Shown here: piece after piece, positions 20,243-27,821 of the stretch
Layout of the letters: every line of letters begins with the position of its first letter
Numbering within the stretch: position 1 is the stretch's first letter
Source of the DNA: Altererythrobacter sp.
Lineage (GTDB): Bacteria; Pseudomonadota; Alphaproteobacteria; Sphingomonadales; Sphingomonadaceae
Assembly (NCBI GenBank): GCA_031178065.1
Contig: JAPSJS010000034.1
Location: forward strand, 1-37,920
Reading direction: 5' to 3'
DNA length: 37,920 nucleotides
The notes under the pieces: model-generated
Databases searched by the model: none
What the model saw: the letters and a program-made list of their open reading frames with translations, nothing else
Told to the model about the DNA's origin: nothing
Program-made: the position numbers and the translations under genes

Positions 20243-20553
20243 ATAGCATCTTTGGGCATGTGCCGGGGGAAGCCGCAGCCGGGGAACGGGGCTGGTCGGT
20301 CTTGGTGAACTGTCGAGACCGAAATTCATGCATCGGGTGGACCGCCGAACCGGGCGCGGGAGCTCGGTTCGTCATCGCCGCTCGGGCGGGCCGGCGCGCT
20401 GCACGAAGTGGCACAGGCGGCTACTCGGTGACGAGGCCTCATACTGTACCGGGCCCTGCTCGATGTTTCGGGCGGTCGGTGATGGATGCCGACTCTGGCC
20501 ACCGCGCATGTGCGCACGATCCATCGAGTGTGAGACGGTTTGTCGAGGCGGCG
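20243..20553. other. Divergent spacer without a gene
   Basis: The 466-nt region between the two divergent TonB-receptor genes (20188-20653) holds the Fur-like box at one end and the Pho-like direct repeat at the other. The middle shows no supported coding frame or RNA gene. Frames that are open here lack ribosome sites and recognisable protein features. A small palindrome GCGCATGTGCGC lies at 20504-20515. Confidence 0.6.
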
Positions 20554-20571
20554 CTGACTTACGCCTGACAT
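20554..20571 (+). promoter_or_regulatory. Candidate Pho box before the TonB receptor/phoD unit
   Basis: CTGACTT-ACGC-CTGACAT is a direct repeat with the 7-4-7 spacing of a PhoB box (consensus CTGTCAT twice). The halves match 5/7 and 6/7. It lies 83-100 nt before the receptor ATG. The PhoD phosphatase gene downstream independently suggests phosphate control. Confidence 0.5.
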
Positions 20572-20653
20572 CTTCCCGACCTCGAACCGAAACACCGCGC
20601 GCTTAGGCCCCCGGCCGACCGGCTCTTCCGGCGGTTTCGATTGAAGGGGTCTC

Positions 20654-23284
20654 ATGTCCATCACCGTTCCCGTGCTCGCAAACGCGGGCCGCACGCTTGC
20701 GCCTCATCTGCTTTTTGGCACCTCGATTTTAGCCCTCGGTGCCTCATCCGCGCTTGCGCAGGATGCGTCTGCCAATGCGGAAATCGCCGAGATCGTGGTC
20801 ACCGGCTCCGCGCTGCAGAATCAGGCGGAGATCGAGACACGCCGGCAGGCGACGGCGATCGTCGATTCTCTCTCGCGCGACGAGATCGGCGCGCTGCCCG
20901 ACATCACGATTGCGGAATCGCTGCGCCGCATCACTGGCGTCAGCACGGTCTACAATGACGACATCGGCCAGTTCGCGTCCATTCGGGGTACGCACCCCGA
21001 TTTCGTGCCGGTGACGATGAACGGGCTGACCCTGGCCACGACCGGCGATCACGGGGAGGGCACCCGCAAGGTCAATCTGCAGGTCATTCCCGGCGAGGCC
21101 GTTCAGCAGCTGCGCGCCTACAAGACACTGTCGCCGGATCTGGATGCCGGGGCGCTGGGCGGGCTGATCGATATCGTCACCGTTAGCGCGTTCGATCCGC
21201 TGCGGGCCCCGCTGAGCGTCACTGCGGGAGCCAGCTACACCAGCTATATGGACGTGCCCGACGACAACAGTTTTGCGGATCAAAAGGACAGCCCGATCGG
21301 TCCGTCGCTGAGTGCGATCTGGTCCCCGCGCTTCGGCGCCGACGAGAGCTGGGGGCTGGTGGTGACCGGGATGTACGAAGTGCGTCCGCGCACGCAGTCG
21401 AACAACGCCATCGCCAACCGGCTCTACTTCAACGACGCGGGTCAGCAGACGACGCCGGACTCCGAGGACTGGAACGGATTTGCCGCGCCCAATTCCTTCG
21501 TCTCGCACAACTACACCAACAAGTTCACCAAGTTCGGGGGCACGGCGCGTCTGGAGTACCGGCCCAGCGACCGCGTCAGCTCAAGCTTGTTCGGCTTCGC
21601 CTATTTCTCCGACGAGCAGGAAACCCGCAACACCAACCGAGTCTATCGTCTCGACCAGGCGCAGGATCAGACCGAGAATACCGGCACCATGCGGGTGCGC
21701 AACGCAGACACCCAGTGGCGCTACAACAGCTTCGAGCGCGATCAGCGGGGCCTGCAATGGTTGAACGACATTGCAATCGGCGATCGTGGCCATCTGTCGG
21801 CAGACCTCGGCTATTCCTACGCCTGGTATCGTTCATGGCGGCCCTTCGTCGCGTTCGACTACGCGGCGGGCACGCGGCTTACCTACGACCTGACCAACGA
21901 AAGCGTGCCGTTCATTCTCGACAACGGCAATGCCTATCTCGAGGCGGCCAACTACGCGACCAACAATCATTACGAGGATGTGCGGGAGGCCACCGCCCAT
22001 GTCTACGAAGGCCGCTTGGATTACGGCTTCAACAATCGTCGGGACGATCGCGGTATCGGCTTCGCGTTGGGCGCATCCTACCGGGACATGGACCTGGAGC
22101 GCGACAACAGCGCCATCGTCTACGAGAACGGCACCAGCCTCGCCGGCTACGCTTTCACTCCAGACTTTAACACGCCTGGTTACAGCCATCCCGCGCTCTG
22201 GCTCGATCGCGGTCGGTTTTACGCCGAGGTTGTTCCCGGTGTGCCCGTTGACGACGCGGAAAGCGACCGCCGCACTCGCGTCAACGATTACAGCTATCGG
22301 GAAAAGATCGCCGCAGCCTATGTGAACGGGACTTTCACCTCGGATATGCTGCGGCTCGATGCCGGCGCCCGGCTCGATCATGTCGATTTCACTGCCGACA
22401 TGGCGCAGGTGCTCGACGGCGTGCTGCAGTCGGACCAGGTCCGGTACGCAGGCAAGGACACCCACCTGCTTCCCTACGCGACGGCCAATCTCGCGCTAAC
22501 ACCGTCGCTGCGCATCAAGGCTGCAGCCAGCCAGACGCTCGGTCGCCCCAATCCCGAGACGATCGCCACCGTGGAAGACGTCGACCGGACCGAACTAGTG
22601 ATCACTCGCGGCAACCCGCATATCCAACCGCGCAGGTCCACCAATCTCGATCTCGGCCTCGAATACTACTTCAACGCCGGGCGAGGCATGGCGACGCTGA
22701 CCGGCTTCTACAAGAAGATCACGGACGACATCCTGACCGTCAGCTCGCAGGAGGTGATCGGGGGTGAGGCCTATACGGTTTCCCAACCGATCAATGGCGA
22801 GGACACGACCTACCAGGGCATCGAAATCGGCCTGATCAACAACAGCTTCGGCAACGTCTATCATGCGCTCGATCGCATCGGCGCCCAAGCCAACTTCATC
22901 TGGACCGAGGGCTCGACCACCTACCTCGAAGGAGAGGAACTGCTCGAACGCGATCAGTTGCAATACCAGTCCGACATCGCGGCGAACGCGGCCGTCTTCT
23001 ACGATCTGGGCGGCGGGTCGGAACTGCGCCTCGCGATGAATCACCAGGGCGGATACGTCGAGAGCTTTGCCGCCAATGCCTGGCAGGACATCTACATCGA
23101 GCCGTTCACGACGTTCGACCTCACGGCGCGCTGGGCGGTGACGCCGCGTCTGCAACTGCGCCTCGAGGGGCGGAATATCTTCGGAGCCGATCGGCGGCGC
23201 ACCACCGGCCCCGATCACGAATATTTCCGGGCCGGTCTCGAGGTGGGGAACACCTGGTACCTGCGCGCCAACTTCCGCCTCTGA
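20654..23284 (+). CDS. TonB-dependent outer membrane receptor linked to PhoD
   Basis: An 876-residue receptor of the Caulobacter/sphingomonad long type. The signal peptide ends near GASSALAQ (residue 36), followed by the TonB box AEIVVTGS. The plug has the DALPDI-like motif IGALPDITIAESLRRITGV with SIRGTHPDFVPVTMNGL and GLIDIVTV. The C-terminal barrel shows ASQTLGRPNPETIA and LRLEGRNIFGADRRRT. It ends in Leu (RANFRL) rather than the usual terminal Phe or Trp. AAGGGG ribosome site before the ATG. A Pho-box-like repeat lies upstream and a PhoD phosphatase 69 nt downstream, so uptake of a phosphate ester or its product is inferred. Ligand not determined. Confidence 0.9.
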   Translation: MSITVPVLANAGRTLAPHLLFGTSILALGASSALAQDASANAEIAEIVVTGSALQNQAEIETRRQATAIVDSLSRDEIGALPDITIAESLRRITGVSTVYNDDIGQFASIRGTHPDFVPVTMNGLTLATTGDHGEGTRKVNLQVIPGEAVQQLRAYKTLSPDLDAGALGGLIDIVTVSAFDPLRAPLSVTAGASYTSYMDVPDDNSFADQKDSPIGPSLSAIWSPRFGADESWGLVVTGMYEVRPRTQSNNAIANRLYFNDAGQQTTPDSEDWNGFAAPNSFVSHNYTNKFTKFGGTARLEYRPSDRVSSSLFGFAYFSDEQETRNTNRVYRLDQAQDQTENTGTMRVRNADTQWRYNSFERDQRGLQWLNDIAIGDRGHLSADLGYSYAWYRSWRPFVAFDYAAGTRLTYDLTNESVPFILDNGNAYLEAANYATNNHYEDVREATAHVYEGRLDYGFNNRRDDRGIGFALGASYRDMDLERDNSAIVYENGTSLAGYAFTPDFNTPGYSHPALWLDRGRFYAEVVPGVPVDDAESDRRTRVNDYSYREKIAAAYVNGTFTSDMLRLDAGARLDHVDFTADMAQVLDGVLQSDQVRYAGKDTHLLPYATANLALTPSLRIKAAASQTLGRPNPETIATVEDVDRTELVITRGNPHIQPRRSTNLDLGLEYYFNAGRGMATLTGFYKKITDDILTVSSQEVIGGEAYTVSQPINGEDTTYQGIEIGLINNSFGNVYHALDRIGAQANFIWTEGSTTYLEGEELLERDQLQYQSDIAANAAVFYDLGGGSELRLAMNHQGGYVESFAANAWQDIYIEPFTTFDLTARWAVTPRLQLRLEGRNIFGADRRRTTGPDHEYFRAGLEVGNTWYLRANFRL

Positions 23285-23291
23285 CCAATCG

Positions 23292-23317
23292 GGCCCGGGC
23301 TTGAACACGCCCGGGCC
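23292..23317 (+). terminator. Strong hairpin between receptor and phoD
   Basis: GGCCCGGGC (23292-23300) and GCCCGGGCC (23309-23317) form a perfect 9-bp GC stem with an 8-nt loop, followed by TCTCCTTTCC. It lies 8 nt after the receptor stop and 37 nt before the phoD ATG, so it may attenuate transcription or stabilise the receptor mRNA. Confidence 0.55.
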
Positions 23318-23353
23318 TCTCCTTTCCTGGAACGCTTTGAAAGAGACGAGATC

Positions 23354-24892
23354 ATGCCCACGACCCGCCGGGATCTTCTGCTTCGCGCCTCTATCGTCGC
23401 CGGTACGGCATTGCTCCCCACCTATGGCCAGCGTCTCCTGGCGCAGCCGCGATTTGCCACGCACCCGTTCACGCTCGGCATCGCTTCGGGCGATCCGGAG
23501 GCCAACGGGGTGGTTCTCTGGACGCGCCTGGCGCCGTCCCCGCTAGATGACCATGGCGGCATGCCGGCTGAGGCCGTTATGGTCGGATGGGAAGTGGCTG
23601 AGGACGAAGCGTTCACCCGCGTGGCACGCAAAGGCACGGCCTGGGCACTCCCGCAGGCGGCGCATTCGGTGCATGTCGAAGTCGACGGCCTCCGCCCCGA
23701 CCGCGTCTACTATTACCGCTTCCACACTGCCGGCGAGACGAGCGGTATTGGTCGTACCCGCACCGCGCCTGCCCCGGATGCCGATGTGCAGGCCCTGCGC
23801 TATGCCTTCACGGCCTGTCAGCACTACGAAACCGGATACTACGGTGCCTATCGGCAACTCGTTGCGGACGATCCCGCGCTCGTGCTGTTTCTGGGCGACT
23901 ACATCTACGAGCGGCCGGGACGGGACCGGGGGCCGCGGCGCCATCCGGACGAGCATGCTGCGGACCTGGCGAGCTATCGCCGCCGCCATGCGCTGTACAA
24001 GACCGATCCCGACCTTCAGGCCGCTCACGCGGCCGCGCCCTGGCTCACGATCTGGGACGATCACGAGGTCGAGAACAACTACAGCGGCGATGTATCGCAG
24101 GATGGCGGCGACAGCCCCTCGTTTCTGGTCCGCCGCGCGGCCGCCTACCAAGCCTATTACGAACACATGCCTCTTCGGCGGCGGTCGATCCCGGTGGGGC
24201 CGCAGATGCAGCTTTACCGCAGTCTCGCCTGGGGCAATCTGGCGCGATTCCAGATGCTCGATGCCCGTCAGTACCGCGATCACAGGCCCTGCCCGGACCT
24301 GTCGCCCGACCGCAAGACCGTTTCGGATTGCGCCGAACGCCTCGACCCGTCGCGCAGCATGCTGGGCTCCGAGCAGGAACGCTGGCTGTTCGGCGAGCTT
24401 GCTGGGAGCAATGGGCGCTGGAATGTCATTGGTCAGCAATTTGCCATGGCTGAATCCTCGCAGATCGATCCGCAGACTGGCGACCCTCGTTTCGGGGTCG
24501 ATGGGTGGGACGGCTACCCCGCCGCGCGTGACCGCATCCTCGCCTTCCTGCGCGATGCGCAAATATCCAATCCGGTCGTGATAGGCGGCAACAGCCACGC
24601 CTTCATAGCCTCTGAACTCTCGCTCGAACCCGAGGGTCCCGTCATCGCGCCGGCCTTCGTCGGTGGGTCGCTCAGCTCGACAAGCGGCTCGGCACCTGAC
24701 GATCTACTGCGCAAGACCCCTCAGATGCGGTTCGCAGAAACCCAACGCCGCGGCTACTCGATCGTCGATGTCACGCCGGAAAGTAGCATACTGACAATGC
24801 GCGCCGCCGCCGACGCGACCGATCCTCAGACAACAACTTCTACGCTCAGAACCTTCGCCATCGAGAGCGGGGTGCCCGGTTTTGGCCTTTAG
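23354..24892 (+). CDS. phoD: PhoD-family alkaline phosphatase/phosphodiesterase
   Basis: An exported calcium/iron-type phosphatase releasing phosphate from organic esters. The N-terminus carries a twin-arginine signal (TTRRDLLLRASIVAGTALLP, Arg5-Arg6), so it is folded before export. A PhoD N-terminal fibronectin-like domain (FTLGIASGDPEANGVVLWTRLA) is followed by the metallophosphatase domain: TACQHYETGYYGAY (about 153-166), FLGDYIYE (179-186), WDDHEVENNY (234-243), and GGNSHAF near residue 415. The 512 residues are normal. It follows a TonB receptor and a Pho-box-like site, consistent with phosphate-starvation control. The specific substrate is unknown. Confidence 0.93.
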   Translation: MPTTRRDLLLRASIVAGTALLPTYGQRLLAQPRFATHPFTLGIASGDPEANGVVLWTRLAPSPLDDHGGMPAEAVMVGWEVAEDEAFTRVARKGTAWALPQAAHSVHVEVDGLRPDRVYYYRFHTAGETSGIGRTRTAPAPDADVQALRYAFTACQHYETGYYGAYRQLVADDPALVLFLGDYIYERPGRDRGPRRHPDEHAADLASYRRRHALYKTDPDLQAAHAAAPWLTIWDDHEVENNYSGDVSQDGGDSPSFLVRRAAAYQAYYEHMPLRRRSIPVGPQMQLYRSLAWGNLARFQMLDARQYRDHRPCPDLSPDRKTVSDCAERLDPSRSMLGSEQERWLFGELAGSNGRWNVIGQQFAMAESSQIDPQTGDPRFGVDGWDGYPAARDRILAFLRDAQISNPVVIGGNSHAFIASELSLEPEGPVIAPAFVGGSLSSTSGSAPDDLLRKTPQMRFAETQRRGYSIVDVTPESSILTMRAAADATDPQTTTSTLRTFAIESGVPGFGL

Positions 24893-24918
24893 AGCGCCGC
24901 CGACGCCCTTAATAAGGC

Positions 24919-25149
24919 GTGATGCTTTCGGGGTTGCGCCAAAGATTCTTAGCGTCCGGTATTCGGCCTCATGCACGGCAAGTGCAGGCCCTCTCAATGT
25001 TTCTCTCAGCAGCGGCGCTGGATCGTCCGGTGGTGTTCGGGGGTGACTTCAACCTGCGTGGCTCGCAGCAGCGCTTCGACGTGTTCGAGGCGGGAAACAC
25101 GCTCCGCCTCGTGCACCGGTATTGCGCTGCGTGGGAGGCACGGTTTTAG
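24919..25149 (+). pseudogene. Remnant of an endonuclease/exonuclease/phosphatase-family gene
   Basis: A 76-codon frame whose middle reads RQVQALSMFLSAAALDRPVVFGGDFNLRGS when taken in pieces. RPVVFGGDFNLRGS is the metal-binding GDFN block of the endonuclease/exonuclease/phosphatase superfamily, and the helix before it fits the same fold. The first 150 or more and last 60 or so residues expected of such an enzyme are absent, and no convincing ribosome site is present, so it is read as a decayed fragment. Its position directly behind phoD suggests that a third phosphate-scavenging gene was once part of this unit. Confidence 0.6.
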
Positions 25150-25199
25150 CGCGCCTCTCATCACTATTGTTCGGCTCTAGGAGGAATTCGCCTTCCGCC

Positions 25200-25230
25200 G
25201 GTGATACGTCGGCCCGCGAGGGGTGTCACC
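25200..25230 (+). promoter_or_regulatory. Leader hairpin upstream of uppP
   Basis: GGTGATAC (25200-25207) pairs with GTGTCACC (25223-25230) with one wobble. It lies 28 nt before the proposed uppP start. A strong AGGAGG at 25179-25184 upstream of it has no start codon at a usable distance. The rest of the 366-nt gap between phoD and uppP is the pseudogene. Confidence 0.35.
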
Positions 25231-25258
25231 TTGCTCGTTCGTGCGCCATGGCATGCCC

Positions 25259-26101
25259 ATGACCTTCCTGGAACAACTTCTACTCGCCCTCATTCAAGGC
25301 GCTACCGAGTTCCTGCCGGTAAGCTCGTCCGCGCATCTTATTCTGGGCCGCACGTTGATGCAGTGGCTCGGGCTGGCCAGCGGCGAAATGTCCGCAGCGG
25401 AAGAACTGGCATTCGATGTTGCGCTACACCTCGGCTCCCTTGGCGCGGTCCTGATCTACTTTCGCGGCGAGGTCCGCATGATGGGGGCCGGTCTGTTCGA
25501 TCTGGCCACCGGTGTCCGCTCGGCGAACGCCTGCACGCTGATAAATGTAGCGGCCGCAACTGCTCCCATTCTCGGTGCAGGCTTTCTCCTGAGGGGCGCC
25601 GTCACCGACATGGCACGCAGTGTCGAGCTCATCGCCGCCACGACCATTCTCTTCGGTCTCCTCCTGTGGAGTGCGGACCGCCGAGCCGAGGAGATCCGCC
25701 ACATCGATAAGATGAAGCTACGTGACGCGTTGCTCATCGGGGCCGCTCAATGTGTGGCTCTCGTTCCAGGAGTCAGCCGAAGCGGCATATGTATGACCGC
25801 CGGACGCTTTCTCGGGCTCGATCGAAGTCTTTCGGCGCGTTTCGCGATGCTGCTATCGATTCCCACCATCCTTGCGGCCGGACTGTTGACGTCCTTCGAT
25901 CTGGCCAGAGCAGGGAACGTCAGGCTTACAGCCGACGCAGCAACGGGTGCCGTTTTCGCCTTCTTCAGTGCATGGGCGGCGATCGCTCTGCTCATGCGTT
26001 GGCTGAAAACCGGATCCTACTTGCCATTCGTTCTCTACCGCCTGGGCTTGGGGGCTCTGCTCGTGCTCCTCCTCGCAGGCGGTGCGCTGAGAACCGGCTG
26101 A
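25259..26101 (+). CDS. uppP: Undecaprenyl-diphosphatase
   Basis: Inner-membrane enzyme that dephosphorylates undecaprenyl pyrophosphate to recycle the lipid carrier for peptidoglycan and other envelope polymers (BacA type, bacitracin tolerance). The two signature segments are present: ALIQGATEFLPVSSSAHLIL with the catalytic Glu, and VALVPGVSRSGICMTAGRFLG with the conserved Arg-Ser. About eight membrane helices. The ATG at 25259 (MTFLEQLLLAL) gives 280 residues and the usual family N-terminus. ATG 25253 and GTG 25223 are also open, and none has a clear ribosome site. The gene stands alone between the phoD region and nhaA. It may be an additional copy, since most genomes encode one elsewhere; that cannot be judged from this window. 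Confidence 0.92.
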   Translation: MTFLEQLLLALIQGATEFLPVSSSAHLILGRTLMQWLGLASGEMSAAEELAFDVALHLGSLGAVLIYFRGEVRMMGAGLFDLATGVRSANACTLINVAAATAPILGAGFLLRGAVTDMARSVELIAATTILFGLLLWSADRRAEEIRHIDKMKLRDALLIGAAQCVALVPGVSRSGICMTAGRFLGLDRSLSARFAMLLSIPTILAAGLLTSFDLARAGNVRLTADAATGAVFAFFSAWAAIALLMRWLKTGSYLPFVLYRLGLGALLVLLLAGGALRTG

Positions 26102-26166
26102 GCGATCGTCGGCAACCGCCGCTGCCTGCAGTCTCGCAGGATCGGAGAAGTGATTCGTGCGGGCGG

Positions 26167-26195
26167 TTGCGCTTCGCATATTCCGATGCGATAGG
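26167..26195 (+). promoter_or_regulatory. Candidate promoter of the nhaA leader
   Basis: TTGCGC, 17 nt and GATAGG. The predicted start falls near 26202, exactly where the folded nhaA leader begins. Confidence 0.4.
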
Positions 26196-26202
26196 CTCAA
26201 GC

Positions 26203-26284
26203 GGGTGTTCGCCGTCCAGAGGTGAACAGGGTTGATCGTTGGTCGGGCCGCCAGCGAGAATGCAACTGCCCGGAGAACACCTCG
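26203..26284 (+). promoter_or_regulatory. Structured leader RNA of nhaA, probable nhaA-I (Li+) class riboswitch
   Basis: The 82 nt before the nhaA ATG can fold in competing ways. GGTGTTC (26204-26210) is fully complementary to GAACACC (26275-26281), which lies between the GGAG ribosome site (26272-26275) and the ATG. The same bases GTTC also start an alternative hairpin, GTTCGCC (26207-26213) with GGTGAAC (26221-26227). CGGGC (26244-26248) pairs with GCCCG (26268-26272), covering part of the ribosome site, and GTTG (26238-26241) with CAAC (26263-26266) makes a crossing pseudoknot. Position before a Na+/H+ antiporter gene matches the known nhaA-I RNA class, reported to sense lithium. The class name is from context and memory, not from a covariance search. 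Confidence 0.65.
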
Positions 26285-27469
26285 ATGGCCCCCAAGCATC
26301 ATCGCCCCAGCGCCTTGCGCCAGTTTCTTGAGGGACAGTCCTCAGCCGGACTTGTCCTCATGGGGGCGGCAGCGCTTGCGCTTTTGCTCGCCAACTCGCC
26401 TGCTGCGGCGGCTTATGAGACGATCCTGCACACCTACGTGGGTCCGTTGTCTCTCAGCCACTGGATCAACGACGGCCTGATGACGGTATTCTTCCTGCTC
26501 GTCGGTCTGGAAATCAAGCGCGAGGTGCTGGATGGACAGCTGTCCACCTGGCCGCGCCGCGCTTTGCCGGGGATCGCCGCTGTTGGCGGAATGGTGGTGC
26601 CCGCCCTGATATACCTTGCGTTCAATACCGGCGCGACGGCTCGTGGCTGGGCGATCCCGGCGGCGACCGACATCGCTTTCGCTCTTGGCGTCATCTCTCT
26701 CCTGGGCGACCGCGTCCCGGCATCGCTACGGGTGTTCCTGGCAGCGCTCGCCATCATCGACGACCTCGGCGCCGTGATCATCATCGCCTTGTTCTACACG
26801 GCGGGGCTGTCCTTGCCGGATCTGGCTGCCGCAGCTGCCATCACCGTTGCCCTGATCGCGCTCAACCGGTTCGGCGTACGCCGGCTCGCACCTTTCCTCC
26901 TCCTGGGACTTGTGTTGTGGCTGTTCGTCCTGCGCTCAGGGGTGCATGCCACGCTCGCCGGCGTGATCCTCGCTTTTGCGATCCCGCTGCAGCCCACGCC
27001 TGGCCGCTCCGACGCTGAGAACCGCGGCCCTCTTCATCGACTGGAGCACGCGCTTCACATACCCGTGGGCTTCCTGATCGTGCCAATCTTCGGGTTGGCA
27101 AACGCTGGCGTGCCGTTCCTCGGATTGCCAGCAGCGGCGCTTGCGGCGCCAGTCACGCTCGGCATCGGGCTCGGCTTGCTCGTGGGCAAAGTTATCGGTG
27201 TGTTTGGCTTTTCGATGGTGGCCATTCGCTTGGGCCTTGCCGACATGCCCGCCTACGCGAGCCGCGTTCAGATGGCGGGAACCGCACTGCTATGCGGCAT
27301 CGGCTTCACCATGAGTCTCTTCATCACCCTTCTTGCATTTCCCGGTGATCCGCTCATCCAAACCGAGGCCAAGATCGGCATCCTGGCGGGCTCCCTGGTG
27401 TCGGGGCTCATCGGCTTTGCACTACTTCGATGGGCTCGCAGTGACTGGCCGCCTTCTCCGTCGCGCTGA
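26285..27469 (+). CDS. nhaA: Na(+)/H(+) antiporter NhaA
   Basis: Inner-membrane antiporter exporting Na+ or Li+ in exchange for protons, for salt and alkaline tolerance. About 12 helices in 394 residues, close to the 388 of E. coli. Functional landmarks are present: PAATDIAFALGVISLLGDR (the unwound helix IV region with its Asp), ALAIIDDLGAVIIIALFY (the ion-binding Asp pair) and GLLVGKVIGVF (the conserved Lys). ATG 26285 (MAPKHHRPSALRQFLEG) is chosen over an upstream ATG at 26222 because GGAG stands 9 nt before it and the upstream region folds as an RNA. Expression is probably controlled through that leader. Confidence 0.95.
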   Translation: MAPKHHRPSALRQFLEGQSSAGLVLMGAAALALLLANSPAAAAYETILHTYVGPLSLSHWINDGLMTVFFLLVGLEIKREVLDGQLSTWPRRALPGIAAVGGMVVPALIYLAFNTGATARGWAIPAATDIAFALGVISLLGDRVPASLRVFLAALAIIDDLGAVIIIALFYTAGLSLPDLAAAAAITVALIALNRFGVRRLAPFLLLGLVLWLFVLRSGVHATLAGVILAFAIPLQPTPGRSDAENRGPLHRLEHALHIPVGFLIVPIFGLANAGVPFLGLPAAALAAPVTLGIGLGLLVGKVIGVFGFSMVAIRLGLADMPAYASRVQMAGTALLCGIGFTMSLFITLLAFPGDPLIQTEAKIGILAGSLVSGLIGFALLRWARSDWPPSPSR

Positions 27470-27569
27470 GTTAGAGATTGTGCTGGCGCTCCGGTGCAGG
27501 TGGCAGACGGCTTGCGAGCAGATCCTTCCTCGCTCGTTAATAAAGGCGTTTTCAAAGGCTTAGAAGGTT

Positions 27570-27646
<77 letters not shown>

Positions 27647-27674
27647 ACCTGATCTGGCCGTTGCAGGTATCCGG

Positions 27675-27748
27675 TGGGCCCGGCAGGACTCGAACCCGCG
27701 ACCTAGCCGTTATGAGCGGCCAGCTCTAACCAACTGAGCTACAGGCCC
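27675..27748 (-). tRNA. tRNA-Ile2 (CAU, lysidine-modified)
   Basis: A 74-nt cloverleaf on the minus strand with loop CTCATAA, anticodon CAT. The acceptor GGGCCTG/CGGGCCC and the anticodon arm GCCG/CGGC style match tRNA-Ile2 (anticodon C34 modified to lysidine by TilS) rather than elongator or initiator tRNA-Met. The CCA end is not encoded (ACCG). It sits 28 nt upstream of tRNA-Pro(UGG) and may be cotranscribed with it. Elongator tRNA-Met is the alternative, judged less likely. Confidence 0.9.
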
Positions 27749-27791
27749 ATGGATACCGTTCAGCGTGTCGCGCGTAGCTTGCGGCCCGGCA

Positions 27792-27821
27792 GGTGGCAAG
27801 ATGGCTTGCTACGTTGCCACC
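27792..27821. terminator. Hairpin at the 3' end of the deacetylase gene
   Basis: A perfect 8-bp inverted repeat, GGTGGCAA (27792-27799) and TTGCCACC (27814-27821), spans the stop codon of the minus-strand deacetylase gene. No U-tract follows. One arm would also hold a possible -35 (TTGCCA) for the tRNA pair, with a poor TACGCG -10. Confidence 0.4.

Noticed and set aside
18838-20568. 576-codon open frame on the plus strand
   Set aside because: It is antisense to the TonB receptor, which has signal peptide, plug and barrel motifs. The antisense product is Arg/Ala-rich with no family features; long antisense frames are common at this GC content.
27749-27799. TTGCCA-N17-TACGCG as promoter of the tRNA-Ile2/tRNA-Pro pair
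   Set aside because: The -10 matches poorly and the -35 lies in a hairpin arm that explains the sequence equally well.
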